Below, piece by piece: positions 1 to 9,248 of a stretch of DNA of 64,000 bases. Under the pieces are notes generated by a model. That model did not search any database, was not told the DNA's origin, and saw only the letters and a list, made by a program, of their open reading frames with translations. The DNA comes from Burkholderiales bacterium (GTDB lineage Bacteria; Pseudomonadota; Gammaproteobacteria; Burkholderiales; Burkholderiaceae_C). Within the stretch, counting starts at the first letter, position 1; every line of letters begins with the position of its first letter. Location of the stretch: contig JADJCH010000035.1 of the NCBI GenBank assembly GCA_016703325.1, positions 15,436 through 79,435 on the forward strand. The letters run 5' to 3'. Made by a program: the position numbers and the translations under genes.

Positions 1-704
1 TCGGGCATCTGGTCCCAGAAGGCGGCGAAATACCAGCCACCGGCCGCATTGCTGCGCCAGGGGTCGCTGCCGTAGATGTTCCAGCCGATGGGTTTGGAGA
101 TCTGCTGCCAGAGGTACCAGTCGCGCACCACACTCGACGACGAGGCTCTGGCATGCACAAACAGGGGATGTTGTGCCGCGCTGTGATTGATCACATAGTC
201 GATGATCACGCCGATGCCCCGAGCATGCGCCTGCTGCAGCAACTCATCGAAGTCGGCCAGGCTGCCGTACTGGGGTTCGATCGCCCGGTAATCGGTCACG
301 GCATAGCCGTGATCTCGATCCTGGCTGGGACCGATGGGCAGCAGCCACAGGCCCTTGACGCCCAGATCGCGCAGATAGTCCAGCCGCTGGATCAACCCGC
401 GCAGATCTCCGATGCCGTCGCCGTTGCTGTCCTGGTAGCTGCGCACGAAGATCTGCATGAAGGCCCCGCCCTGCCATTGCACAGGCAGAACCGAGCCGCC
501 GTCGCGCGCCACCACGGGCGTCAGATCGGCAGCCACCGGCGGCTGTTCCGCAGGCTCGGCAGCCGGTGCCGAACTCCCCGTTGCTCCACCACCACAACCG
601 GCCAGCGCCACCGCCAGCACCATCGCGCTGGTCAACCTGGTTGCGCTCCTGATCGCTCGCCTGGTTGATTGCATCTGCGCAAAAAATGTAGTGCAGCTAC
701 ACAT
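1..704 (-). CDS. Secreted GH13 alpha-amylase, lipoprotein, 3' part beyond window
   Basis: Only the N-terminal part is present; the gene runs off position 1. The start at 704 is preferred over an in-frame ATG at 674 because a GAAGGAG ribosome site lies nine bases upstream of 704. The protein opens with a hydrophobic signal ending in LAGC, a lipobox, followed by a Gly/Ser/Pro linker. The catalytic barrel begins with MQIFVRSYQDSNGDGIGDL and the first GH13 conserved region is visible as GVIIDYVINHS. This is the alpha-amylase fold that cleaves alpha-1,4 glucans outside the cytoplasm. It is divergent from the pullulanase at 905, so the two probably degrade starch or glycogen together. Catalytic Asp/Glu residues lie outside the window, so exact specificity (amylase or alpha-glucosidase) is open. 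Confidence 0.88.
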   Translation of the reverse strand, partial: MCSCTTFFAQMQSTRRAIRSATRLTSAMVLAVALAGCGGGATGSSAPAAEPAEQPPVAADLTPVVARDGGSVLPVQWQGGAFMQIFVRSYQDSNGDGIGDLRGLIQRLDYLRDLGVKGLWLLPIGPSQDRDHGYAVTDYRAIEPQYGSLADFDELLQQAHARGIGVIIDYVINHSAAQHPLFVHARASSSSVVRDWYLWQQISKPIGWNIYGSDPWRSNAAGGWYFAAFWDQMP

Positions 705-904
705 CACAAAACACTCCTTCGTGATCCGAAGAATCTCAGTTCCGGATCATCTTGTCTTTTGTCAACACAAAGACTGGGGTTAGCTCGCAGTGCATTGTGT
801 AGCAATACTTCAGTAACATTCACCTCGTTTGAACCTATCGCCAGGTTCGCCGCGGCACCGCCGGCTTCGGGCGTACCAGAGCTTTCCTTCACGGAGACAT
901 CCAC
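705..904. promoter_or_regulatory. Divergent amylase/pullulanase control region with dyads
   Basis: This 200-base gap separates two divergent glucan-degrading genes. Two inverted repeats stand out: TGATCCG (722-728) with CGGATCA (743-749), and GTCTTT (754-759) with AAAGAC (769-774) around a TTGT-CAACACAA core. The second is shaped like a LacI-family operator. A third dyad, TGTAG (687-691) / CTACA (697-701), lies just inside the amylase reading frame. A LacI-type regulator is encoded at 6220-7371, so binding here is a reasonable inference, not shown. Confidence 0.45.
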
Positions 905-3900
905 ATGACTCGACTTGCGACCGCGCTGTGGACACGCGTCCTCAGTGCATTGATGCTGTTCACCTTGTCACTGCTGAGCGCCTGCGGGGGCGGCAGCAGC
1001 GGCAACGAAACCGGCAACCTGGCCGAGGCCTACGGCGCAAGCAGCACCGTGCTGGCCGCAGTGCCTTCGGCTGGAGGTGATGGTGGTGGCGGCAGCAGCA
1101 CCACACTGACGGTGCACTACCGCCGTGCCTCCGGCGACTACGCCGGCTGGCAGATCCATACCTGGGGCGCAGGACGTGATCCGGGCTGGAACGCAGGACA
1201 CAACCCGACCGGCAGTGATGCCTTCGGCGCCATCTACCAGGTGCCGCTGAACGCCGCCAGCGGCGCGGTGGGTTATCTGTTCCACCAGGGCGACAACAAG
1301 GACCACGGTGGTGCCGACCAGAGCTACACGCTCAAGACCGGGGCCAACGAGATCTGGCGCATCGAAGGTGACAACACCACCTACACCAGCAATCCGCTCG
1401 GAGCAGCCACTCCGGACATCGAGACGCTGCGCGTGCACTACACCCGCAACGACGCTCGCTACACCGACTGGGGTGTGCACATCTGGGATGGCAGCGGACT
1501 GAACCTGGCAGGCCTGTCTGCCGCCGCACAGGCGCGCATCAACAACTGGAACGACGCACTGGCATTCTCCGAATTCAACGGCTACGCCGCGGGCAGCGAC
1601 GAGGTGGTGTTCGACATCCCGGTGCTCAATCCACAGGCAGATGCCGGCCGCACCGCGCTGGAGTTCATCATCCACGGCAAGCCCGCTGGCGGCGACCCGA
1701 ACAACAAGGACGGCCGCGACAACAACATTCGTGTGGCCTATGCCGCGTTGAACATCACCGGCAAGGTCGGTCAGATCTGGCTGGTGCAGGGTGATGCCAC
1801 CGTCTACACCGCCAAACCGGATCTGCGCAAGGTTTCCACCCGCGATGCCCGCGCGTACTGGCTCGATCGTTCCCTGATCCAGGTGCCCGACGGCAGCGTG
1901 AGCGGCACCTGGAAGCTCTACCACTCGGCGCGCGGGCAGATCACCGCCGAAAAGGACGGCAGCGTCGGCGGCGCCGACGGTTCGATCACGCTGGAGGTTT
2001 TCGCCGGCAGCCTGCCGGTTGTGGTGGCAGAACGCTTCCGCTTCGTAGGCGCCGGAGTGGTGCTGCAGGTGCGCACGGCCGATCAGGCACGTGTGGCCGA
2101 ACTGCTGCGCAGCCAGTTGGTGGTGGTCCAGGAAAACGCGGAAGGCAAGGTACAGAACGCCACCACCGCGCAACTGCCCGGTGTGCTCGATGACCTGTAT
2201 GGCGCAGCCGCGGCGGTGCCCGACCTCGGGGTGAAGATCGCCTCGGGCGGCACCGGCTTCAAGCTCTGGGCCCCCACGGCACAGAAGGTGTCGGTGGCAG
2301 TGTACGACCGCGAGGGCCGGGCCTCGGACATCCTGCCGGCCACCTTCGACACGGCCACCGGCGTCTGGTCGGCCCATTCCACGGCCAACCTCAGTGGCAA
2401 GTACTACCGCTACATCGTCGAGGTCTTCGCCCGTGGTGTCGGTCTGGTGCGCAACCTGGTGTCAGACCCGTACTCGGTCAGCCTGGGAGCCGATTCGAAG
2501 TACAGCTATGTGGCCGATCTGTCTTCTGCGGCACTGAAGCCGAGCGGCTGGGACAGCACCGCCCGCCCCAGCAAGGTGGCGCAGCCCACCGACGTGGTGA
2601 TCTATGAACTCCATGTGAGGGACTTCTCCGCCAACGACTTCAGTGTTTCCACGGTCAACCGGGGCAAGTACCTGGCATTCACCGAGACCGGCAGCAGGGG
2701 CATGCGCCACCTCAAGGCACTGTCCGATGCCGGCCTGACCGATGTGCACCTGCTACCGGTCTTCGACCTGGCGACGGTGCCCGAAGCAGGTTGTGCGGCA
2801 GTGGCCACCGGAGGCCCGCCCGACGGGCAGGACCAGCAGGCCGCCGTCACCGCCGTGAAGGACAGCGACTGCTTCAACTGGGGCTACGACCCGTATCACT
2901 TCAATGCTCCTGAAGGCAGCTTTGCCTCGACCGCTCACGACGGTGCGGCACGGGTGCGCGAGCTGCGCGCAATGGTCCAGGCACTGCACCGCATAGGCCT
3001 GCGGGTGGGCATGGACGTGGTCTACAACCACACCACCGCCAGCGGTCAGAACGACAAGTCTGTGCTCGACCGGGTTGTGCCGGGCTACTACCACCGCCTG
3101 AGTGCCACCGGTGACGTGGAGCGCAGCACCTGCTGCGACAACACCGCCACCGAGCACAGGATGATGGCCAAGCTGATGATCGACTCCGCGGTGCTCTGGG
3201 CGAAGGAGTACAAGATCGACTCCTTCCGCTTCGACCTGATGGGCCATCAGCCCCGGGCAGTGATGGAGGAGCTGCAGGCCGCCGTCAATGCCGCAGCCGG
3301 CCACCACATCCACCTGATCGGCGAAGGCTGGAACTTCGGCGAGGTGGCCAACAACGCCCGCTTCCGTCAGGCCAGCCAGCTGGAGCTCAACGGCTCGGGC
3401 ATCGGCACCTTCAGCGATCGGGCCCGTGACCATGTGCGCGGCGGCAGCCCCTTCGACGGTGGTGAGTCGCTGGTGAAGAATCAGGGCTTCATCAACGGTC
3501 TGTTCTACGACGACAACGGCAGTGGCGCCAACAAGACGCGCAACGACCTGATGTGGTCTGGCGACATGATCAAGGTGGGCCTGGCCGGCTCGATCCGCAG
3601 CTACACCCTGCACACCCACTGGGACGTGCGCATTCCTCTGGAGCAGGTGAACTACAACGGTCAACCCGCCGGCTACGTCGCCTCTCCAGGCGAGGTGGTG
3701 AACTACGTCGAGAACCACGACAACCAAACGCTGTTCGACATCAACGCCTACCGGTTGCCGACGACCACCAGCCGAGAGGACCGCGCGCGGGTGCAGATCC
3801 TCGGAGCCGCGATCAACAGCTTCAGCCAGGGCATCGCCTACTTCCACGCCGGCATCGATACCTTGCGCAGCAAGTCGATGGACCGCGACAGCTACAACTC

Positions 3901-4432
3901 GGGCGACTGGTTCAACCGGCTGGACTGGTCCTACCAGGACAACTACTTCGGTGTCGGCCTGCCGGTGCAGGAGAAGAACGGGGACAACTGGTCGATCATC
4001 GCGCCACTGCTGCGCAACACCGCCATCAAGCCCACCGGCACCGAAATCGCATGGACCCGCGATGCCTTCCGTGACCTGTTGAGGATCCGCGCCAGCACCA
4101 CGCTGCTGCGGCTGCGCAGCGCCGAGGACATCCAGTCGCGCCTGACCTTCCACAACACCGGCCCGGATCAGGTGCCGACGGTGCTGGTTGGTCATGTGGA
4201 CGGCAACGGCTACGCCAGCGCCAACTTCAAGGAACTGGTCTATCTGATCAACGTGGACAAGACGGCGCAGACGCTTACCCTGGATGCACTCAAGGGCAAA
4301 TCCTTCGTGCTGCACCCGGTGCACCGGGCCAGCGCCGCAGCCGACCGGCGGGCCCAGACCGCCACGTACGAAGCCAACACGGGTGTATTCTCGGTGCCGG
4401 CCCGCACGGCCGTGGTCTTCGTGGTCGAATGA
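905..4432 (+). CDS. pulA: Pullulanase-type alpha-1,6-glucosidase, lipoprotein
   Basis: An 1175-residue debranching enzyme that hydrolyses alpha-1,6 links in pullulan, amylopectin or glycogen. Residues 1-27 form a lipoprotein signal with lipobox LLSAC (Cys27), followed by a Gly/Ser linker. Two CBM41 starch-binding modules follow (about 68-165 and 175-300, each opening with VHY), then a linker domain, a CBM48 module near 450 (GFKLWAPTA) and the GH13 barrel from about 580. The YxxxVRDFS motif typical of pullulanases is present as YELHVRDFS. Catalytic residues are visible: Asp777 in FRFDLMGH, Glu807 in IGEGWNFGE and Asp939 in ENHDNQ. A GGAG site precedes the ATG. It is divergent from the amylase. 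Length and domain order match PulA-type lipoproteins of Gram-negative bacteria. Confidence 0.95.
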   Translation: MTRLATALWTRVLSALMLFTLSLLSACGGGSSGNETGNLAEAYGASSTVLAAVPSAGGDGGGGSSTTLTVHYRRASGDYAGWQIHTWGAGRDPGWNAGHNPTGSDAFGAIYQVPLNAASGAVGYLFHQGDNKDHGGADQSYTLKTGANEIWRIEGDNTTYTSNPLGAATPDIETLRVHYTRNDARYTDWGVHIWDGSGLNLAGLSAAAQARINNWNDALAFSEFNGYAAGSDEVVFDIPVLNPQADAGRTALEFIIHGKPAGGDPNNKDGRDNNIRVAYAALNITGKVGQIWLVQGDATVYTAKPDLRKVSTRDARAYWLDRSLIQVPDGSVSGTWKLYHSARGQITAEKDGSVGGADGSITLEVFAGSLPVVVAERFRFVGAGVVLQVRTADQARVAELLRSQLVVVQENAEGKVQNATTAQLPGVLDDLYGAAAAVPDLGVKIASGGTGFKLWAPTAQKVSVAVYDREGRASDILPATFDTATGVWSAHSTANLSGKYYRYIVEVFARGVGLVRNLVSDPYSVSLGADSKYSYVADLSSAALKPSGWDSTARPSKVAQPTDVVIYELHVRDFSANDFSVSTVNRGKYLAFTETGSRGMRHLKALSDAGLTDVHLLPVFDLATVPEAGCAAVATGGPPDGQDQQAAVTAVKDSDCFNWGYDPYHFNAPEGSFASTAHDGAARVRELRAMVQALHRIGLRVGMDVVYNHTTASGQNDKSVLDRVVPGYYHRLSATGDVERSTCCDNTATEHRMMAKLMIDSAVLWAKEYKIDSFRFDLMGHQPRAVMEELQAAVNAAAGHHIHLIGEGWNFGEVANNARFRQASQLELNGSGIGTFSDRARDHVRGGSPFDGGESLVKNQGFINGLFYDDNGSGANKTRNDLMWSGDMIKVGLAGSIRSYTLHTHWDVRIPLEQVNYNGQPAGYVASPGEVVNYVENHDNQTLFDINAYRLPTTTSREDRARVQILGAAINSFSQGIAYFHAGIDTLRSKSMDRDSYNSGDWFNRLDWSYQDNYFGVGLPVQEKNGDNWSIIAPLLRNTAIKPTGTEIAWTRDAFRDLLRIRASTTLLRLRSAEDIQSRLTFHNTGPDQVPTVLVGHVDGNGYASANFKELVYLINVDKTAQTLTLDALKGKSFVLHPVHRASAAADRRAQTATYEANTGVFSVPARTAVVFVVE

Positions 4433-4473
4433 GGCGACCTCAACCGCTGTTGCGCCGCCGCTGAAACACGCAC

Positions 4474-4497
4474 GCCGCCTTCGGGCGGCTTCTTCTG
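4474..4497 (+). terminator. Intrinsic terminator after pulA
   Basis: GCCGCC-TTCG-GGCGGC (4474-4489) followed by the pyrimidine-rich tail TCTTCTGTTC. The IS1380 element starts at 4503, so it is inserted just behind this terminator. Confidence 0.7.
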
Positions 4498-4502
4498 TTC
4501 AG

Positions 4503-6147
4503 CCTAAATCCGGCAGTCACCCCACCGCCGGCAGCCCCTGGAACGGTTTCGGCGGTCCGATGACCGGAGCGATGCGGTCGCTGATGTAGCGCAGCAAGCA
4601 GCCCCAGCGGTCGAGGTCCTTGAACTGCTCCGCAGCAGCCTTGACGTGCTGCAGGGCCGTGCCGATGTTGGCGAGGAGCTTTCGCAGCACGTCGGCGCGG
4701 CCGTGCATCGGCGTCAGGTACAGCGTGGTCTGGTTGGCGTGGCTGGCCGCCTTGCCCACCGCGGCCAGCAGCAGCGGCCGGCTTGTGATCGCCTCCAGCC
4801 TTCCCGTGGGGTGCGCCGCTCGGCAGTACCAACTCCACCAGTTGTAGACCAGCGCACACGCACGGGCCACGGTCTGGCAGCGGTTGATGTCCTGCGTGGT
4901 GAACCCACCCAGGCCCCACTGGTTCTTCAGCTCGTCGAACGCGTTCTCCGCATCCGCGCGGTCCCGGTAGAGCTGGGCGACGGACTCCAGCGGGTAGGCA
5001 ACGTCGGTGACCAGCACCGCGTACTCCCACAGCTTGTCGCCCTCGTGCACGCTCGGCCCGGCCAGATCCAGCTTGAGCTGCTTGCCGTCCACGCGCCGCT
5101 CGCGCGCGATGCCCCCGCGGATGCGCTGGCGCACGATGACCACGCGCCGCCTGGCACTCCAGCCGTGCAGCTGCAACTGCGCCTCGACCATCTGGCAGCC
5201 CTGGTTGTCCGGCCGGCTCCAGTCCTGGCGGGCGAACTGCTGGGCCACCAGGCGCTGCACGTTCTTCGTCTGCCGCAGCCGCAGCAGGTACGGCTGCCGG
5301 CGCTCTTCCAGCGTCAGCAGGATGCCCTCGTTGCCGTAGCCGGAGTCCCCGCGCACCAGCGCCGGGCGTTTGTCGCCGAGTTCATCGAGCAGCCGCCCCA
5401 GTGCCGCCTTGGCATGGCCGCTGGTGTGCTGCTTGCCCGAACTGACCTGCACGTCCAGTACCAGGCGCAGGTTGCTCACCAAGAAGGTGTGCAGCACGTG
5501 GCTGGGCCGCATGGGCTTGCTCGGGTTGTAGCCAATCTCCGCGCCTTCTTGCCGCCCGTACAGCGGCTTGATGCTCGCATCGATGTCCAGCACCCACGGC
5601 CTGTCCAGCGCCTCGCGCACCGAGTGCATCAGGCTCGGGCGCAGCCACGCCGCGCTGGCCGCCTCGTCGATGCGCTCCAGCGCCCGGCGCAACGCGTCCT
5701 CGCTGACCACCTTGTTCATCCCCAGTGCCTGGGCGGCCACCGCGTCGCCGCGCAGCGCGGTGATGTGCGCGTAGCGCCGGTGTCCTGCCAGCAGCCCCAG
5801 CATCAGCGTGCCCAGCACGTCGCGCTTGTCCGGCGCGTTGCCGCTGCGGTAGCTCAGCGGGCAGCTCGACACCCAGCGCTCGAAGACCCCGGTGGCGGCC
5901 AGGAACTCCGCAAAGAACACCAACTGGCCGTGCGGCGTGGCCGCCGCACTCTCGTCCCAGCGCACGTGCATGCGCCCGCCCAACGTGTCCACCACCTGCG
6001 GCTCGGCCGGGTCTGCGCCGACCCCGGGACGCGCCGCCAGCGCCTTGCGTCTTGCTTCACCCATCGGGTGAGTGTGCCAACACCGGCCAAACCCGCGCCA
6101 GTGCTCCCTCAGCAGCCGATTGGCAGCAAAGAACTGCTGGATTTAGG
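4503..6147 (-). mobile_element. Intact IS1380-family insertion sequence
   Basis: The 1645-bp element is bounded by 15-bp terminal inverted repeats, CCTAAATCCGGCAGT at 4503-4517 and its partner at 6133-6147 (one mismatch). The direct repeat TTCAG occurs at 4498-4502 and 6148-6152, giving a 5-bp target duplication. It contains one full-length transposase. Intact ends, uninterrupted transposase and a matching target duplication suggest a fairly recent insertion, between the pulA terminator and the 3' end of the LacI-type gene. Confidence 0.93.
4517..6064 (-). CDS. IS1380-family DDE transposase
   Basis: A 515-residue transposase filling the IS1380 element; its stop codon overlaps the left inverted repeat. 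The RNase H-like DDE core is visible as LDIDASIKPLYG (Asp near 160), VRGDSGYGNEG and the Glu of ENAFDELKNQWGLGGF, the usual IS1380 signature. Nothing interrupts the frame, so it should be active. It catalyses cut-and-paste movement of the element and has no link to the neighbouring glucan genes. Confidence 0.95.
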   Translation of the reverse strand: MGEARRKALAARPGVGADPAEPQVVDTLGGRMHVRWDESAAATPHGQLVFFAEFLAATGVFERWVSSCPLSYRSGNAPDKRDVLGTLMLGLLAGHRRYAHITALRGDAVAAQALGMNKVVSEDALRRALERIDEAASAAWLRPSLMHSVREALDRPWVLDIDASIKPLYGRQEGAEIGYNPSKPMRPSHVLHTFLVSNLRLVLDVQVSSGKQHTSGHAKAALGRLLDELGDKRPALVRGDSGYGNEGILLTLEERRQPYLLRLRQTKNVQRLVAQQFARQDWSRPDNQGCQMVEAQLQLHGWSARRRVVIVRQRIRGGIARERRVDGKQLKLDLAGPSVHEGDKLWEYAVLVTDVAYPLESVAQLYRDRADAENAFDELKNQWGLGGFTTQDINRCQTVARACALVYNWWSWYCRAAHPTGRLEAITSRPLLLAAVGKAASHANQTTLYLTPMHGRADVLRKLLANIGTALQHVKAAAEQFKDLDRWGCLLRYISDRIAPVIGPPKPFQGLPAVG

Positions 6148-6219
6148 TTCAGCGGTCTATACAGCAGTCAGGCCAGCGGCAGATCCGGCAATGCCGGCGC
6201 CCGACACAGTGCGGCTGAC

Positions 6220-7371
6220 TCAGGTCTTGCGAACGATCAGTTCGGTCGGCACCGGTGCCGACGTCGCGCCGGCATCGTCTAGCAGAAGCCGCACGGCCCG
6301 CTCTCCCTTCGTGCGGCTGTCCTGGCGGACGGACGTGAGTCCGGCCACCGCGGCAGCCGGGATGTCGTCAAAACCCACCACGGCCACCGGGCTCGGCCTC
6401 CCCCAACGGGCGGTCACCTCCAGGGCGGACAGGGCCATGCGGTCGGTCATGGCCACCACCGCCACCCGGGCATCGATCGGCAGGCGCGGGAGCAGCGCCA
6501 GCAGCCGATCTCCGGCGGCATCGGGGAAATGGTCATCCACTTCGACCCAGTGCAGTCGGTCGGCAGGGAATCCGGCCGCTTCTGCCGCCCGAAGGTAGCC
6601 GACCATGCGTTCATCCCCCACATATCCGCTGCGCGGCGGGTCACTGCCGGCGGTGGCCTGCGACCTCCGTCGCGCAGAGACTTCAAATCCCAGGATCACC
6701 ACCCGGTCCGGGCGGGACTGCAGGGCATGCCGCATGGCCATTTCTGCGCCCTGTCGGTCATCGGTGAGCACCGAAGGCACACCCTCAACCTGCGCATCGA
6801 CCAGCACGGTCGGTTTGGACATGGTCTGCAGTTCGCGCACCACGCTGGGACCGATCTCGGCATGTACGATCAATCCGTCCGCGGTCGACTGGAATGCCGC
6901 GGCCCAGATCACCCGGCGCCCCATCTTGGGAATGACGTGCAGTGCCAGCTGGCGCCGATCTAGTTCGGCGGCCACTCCACCGAGGAAGGCTTGTGCAGTC
7001 GGATCGGTGAGGGCAAACGACAGATCGTGGTGAAACACCACGCCGACGGCTGCAATCTCGCGCCGCCTCAGTGCCCTGGCCGTCGGATCGGGCCCGTAGT
7101 ACCCCAGTTGCTGCGAGCGAGCCAGGATTTCCTCGCGCAGTGCCACCGACAGTTTCTCAGGCCGATTGAAGGCATTGGACACTGTCGTGCGACTCACCCC
7201 GAGCGCCTGGGCCACATCCAGCAGCGTCAGGCGATTGCGCCCGCCCCGAACGGTGGTCAATCCTGTCGAGACCGGCTGCACCACGGTCCCCGCATGGGCA
7301 TCGGACTGACCGGGGGGCGCAGTCACGGCCGTGACCGAGGTTGGGTGCAAAACACGTCGGGACGGTGGCAT
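6220..7371 (-). CDS. LacI-family transcriptional regulator
   Basis: A LacI/GalR-type regulator of up to 383 residues. The helix-turn-helix and hinge are at about residues 48-95 (LLDVAQALGVSRTTVSNAFN), followed by the periplasmic-binding-protein-like effector domain (GVVFHHDLSFALTDPTAQAFLGG, then VVGFDDIPAAAVAGLTSVRQD near the C terminus). The HTH normally begins near residue 1, so the 47-residue lead is unusual and the true start may be further in; no good ribosome site precedes the ATG at 7371. It points towards the amylase/pullulanase pair across the IS1380 insertion and is a candidate regulator of that pair. The sugar it senses is not evident. Confidence 0.9.
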   Translation of the reverse strand: MPPSRRVLHPTSVTAVTAPPGQSDAHAGTVVQPVSTGLTTVRGGRNRLTLLDVAQALGVSRTTVSNAFNRPEKLSVALREEILARSQQLGYYGPDPTARALRRREIAAVGVVFHHDLSFALTDPTAQAFLGGVAAELDRRQLALHVIPKMGRRVIWAAAFQSTADGLIVHAEIGPSVVRELQTMSKPTVLVDAQVEGVPSVLTDDRQGAEMAMRHALQSRPDRVVILGFEVSARRRSQATAGSDPPRSGYVGDERMVGYLRAAEAAGFPADRLHWVEVDDHFPDAAGDRLLALLPRLPIDARVAVVAMTDRMALSALEVTARWGRPSPVAVVGFDDIPAAAVAGLTSVRQDSRTKGERAVRLLLDDAGATSAPVPTELIVRKT

Positions 7372-7484
7372 GGGCGGTGGTCAACGGCTTCTTGTTCTGA
7401 TGGGTCGGGAAGTTTATTCCTCTGCTCATCCAGGCCAGGACAATCCAGGCCCGGTGCACGCACCTCGGCTGCCCTGCAGAAGGA

Positions 7485-9122
7485 TCAGGCCGAATCCAGC
7501 GTCTCCGCGATGTAACGCTGCACACGCGGCGACTCGCTGCCCTTGTGGAAGGCCGCACGGCGCTGGCGCAGTTCCACATCACCTGCGGTGAAGCGCTCCA
7601 GCCGGCGCTGGTGCTCCACCCAGGATTCGTCCAGGAAGTACTCGATGTAGCGCCCGGGCTGCGCTGTATCGCGGAACAGCCCCCAGGACAAGGCGCCCTG
7701 GCGCAACCGGGCACGGCGGGTCTCCTGCATCACGGCATGAAAGGCCTCGGCCTGCGCGGGTTCGATCAGGTACTCCACCGTCACCATCACCGGACCTTCC
7801 TGCGGCTCCAGCGGGATCACCGGTGCAGGCACTTCCACCGGAGGTGCGGGGCGCAGATCGTCGTCCTGGTGGGCATCCAGGCGCAAGCGCCGGGTGAGCA
7901 GCGCCAGCAACGGGCCCGCCAGCGCAGCGGAGAGCAGCGCGGTGGGCACGTCGGTCCAGCCTGCCACCTGTCCCCACAGCGCAGACCCGCTGGCGGCCCC
8001 ACCCATCAGTGCCATCTGGTAGATCGACATGCCACGGGCGCGCACCCAGTTTGGCAAGGTGAACTGCGCAGACACCGTCAGCGTGTTGGCGGTGCTGATC
8101 CAGGCGATGCCGGCCACCCACACCGCCGTGGCGGCAATCCAGAGGCTGGGCGCCCAGGCGACCACGGCGGCCATGATGGATATGACCAAGGTGCCGATGG
8201 CCACGATGCGGTCACGCGGCACCCGGTCGCGCAGGCTGGGCACGGTGAGCGCGGCCACGATGGCGCCCACACCCATCGACGACACCAGCAGCGTGAAACC
8301 ACCGGCACCGCTGCCCAGCCGACGCGCCACCAGCGGCATCAGCGCGGTGATGGCCGAACTCTGCAGAAAGAAAAGGAAGACGCGCAGCAGCACAATTTTC
8401 ATGCGCGGACTCTGCCGCACATGCTGCAACCCGACCCGCATGGCCCCGACGAAGCGCTCCCCCGGCAGCGCACTGGTGCGCGGCTGACTCTTCCAGCGCA
8501 GGATCTGCGCGAAGGCCACCAGCGACAACAACGCGTTGACGACGAACACCGCCGCGGTGCCTGCCGCCGCCAGCAGGGCACCGGCCACCACCGGGCCGAT
8601 CACCCGCGACAGGTTCATCGCCAACGCCTGCAGCGCCAGCGCGCCGGACAGGCGCTCGCGCGAGACGATGTCCGGCACGATCGCCGCGAACACCGGCCAG
8701 CGCATCGCCAGGCCGATGCCGTTGACGAAGGTCAGCGCCAGCAGCAGCGGCGCATTCAAGCCCCCGCTGAGCGACAGCAGTGCCAGCAGCACCGCCACGC
8801 AGGCCACCCAGAGCTGCGTGCTGGCAAACCAGCGACGACGGTCAACGATGTCGGCCAGCGCCCCGCTGGGCAGGCCGAGCAGGAACACCGGCGCGGTGGA
8901 GGCGGCCGACACCAGCGCCACCATCACCACGCTGTCGGTGAGCTGCGTCATCAGCCAGGCGGCTGCGACATCGTTCATCCACATCGTCATGTTGGCCGCC
9001 AGCCAGGCCAGCCAGAGCATGCGAAACACCGGCTCGACCAGCGGCTTGAGCGTGGGCGGCAGGCGATCGACCAGCGCAGGGGGCGCCGCGGGGCGTTCGG
9101 GGGAAGGAGGCTCGGAGCTCAT
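7485..9122 (-). CDS. MFS transporter with C-terminal monooxygenase-like domain
   Basis: A 545-residue protein of the MFS_3 family (enterobactin-exporter-like). About 420 residues make a 12-helix major facilitator core; the loop motif PSGALADIVDRRRW between helices 2 and 3 is the usual MFS motif A. The last 100 residues (from VMVTVEYLIEPAQAEAFHAVMQ) form an antibiotic-biosynthesis-monooxygenase-like ferredoxin fold, a fusion that recurs in this family. It probably exports a small molecule from the inner membrane; the substrate cannot be told. It stands alone, between tctA and the LacI-type gene. Confidence 0.87.
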   Translation of the reverse strand: MSSEPPSPERPAAPPALVDRLPPTLKPLVEPVFRMLWLAWLAANMTMWMNDVAAAWLMTQLTDSVVMVALVSAASTAPVFLLGLPSGALADIVDRRRWFASTQLWVACVAVLLALLSLSGGLNAPLLLALTFVNGIGLAMRWPVFAAIVPDIVSRERLSGALALQALAMNLSRVIGPVVAGALLAAAGTAAVFVVNALLSLVAFAQILRWKSQPRTSALPGERFVGAMRVGLQHVRQSPRMKIVLLRVFLFFLQSSAITALMPLVARRLGSGAGGFTLLVSSMGVGAIVAALTVPSLRDRVPRDRIVAIGTLVISIMAAVVAWAPSLWIAATAVWVAGIAWISTANTLTVSAQFTLPNWVRARGMSIYQMALMGGAASGSALWGQVAGWTDVPTALLSAALAGPLLALLTRRLRLDAHQDDDLRPAPPVEVPAPVIPLEPQEGPVMVTVEYLIEPAQAEAFHAVMQETRRARLRQGALSWGLFRDTAQPGRYIEYFLDESWVEHQRRLERFTAGDVELRQRRAAFHKGSESPRVQRYIAETLDSA

Positions 9123-9185
9123 CGGAGTGGCGGCAGTCGGTCAACCATGATGCCTGCAGCTGGCATGACGGTGCAGAAACGACAA

Positions 9186-9206
9186 ACCCCACCGCGGGGG
9201 TGGGGT
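9186..9206 (-). terminator. Probable terminator after tctBA
   Basis: ACCCCACC (9186-9193) pairs with GGTGGGGT (9199-9206). On the minus strand the stem is followed by TTGTCGTTT. It lies 43 bases past the tctA stop codon. Confidence 0.5.
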
Positions 9207-9248
9207 CGTGTTGCGAAGGATCCGCGGTGCAGGGGCGGCCGCGCTGCT

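Noticed and set aside
4646..6598. A 650-codon plus-strand frame opposite the IS1380 transposase
   Set aside because: Shadow of the transposase; it crosses the IS end into flanking DNA, so it cannot be a conserved gene.
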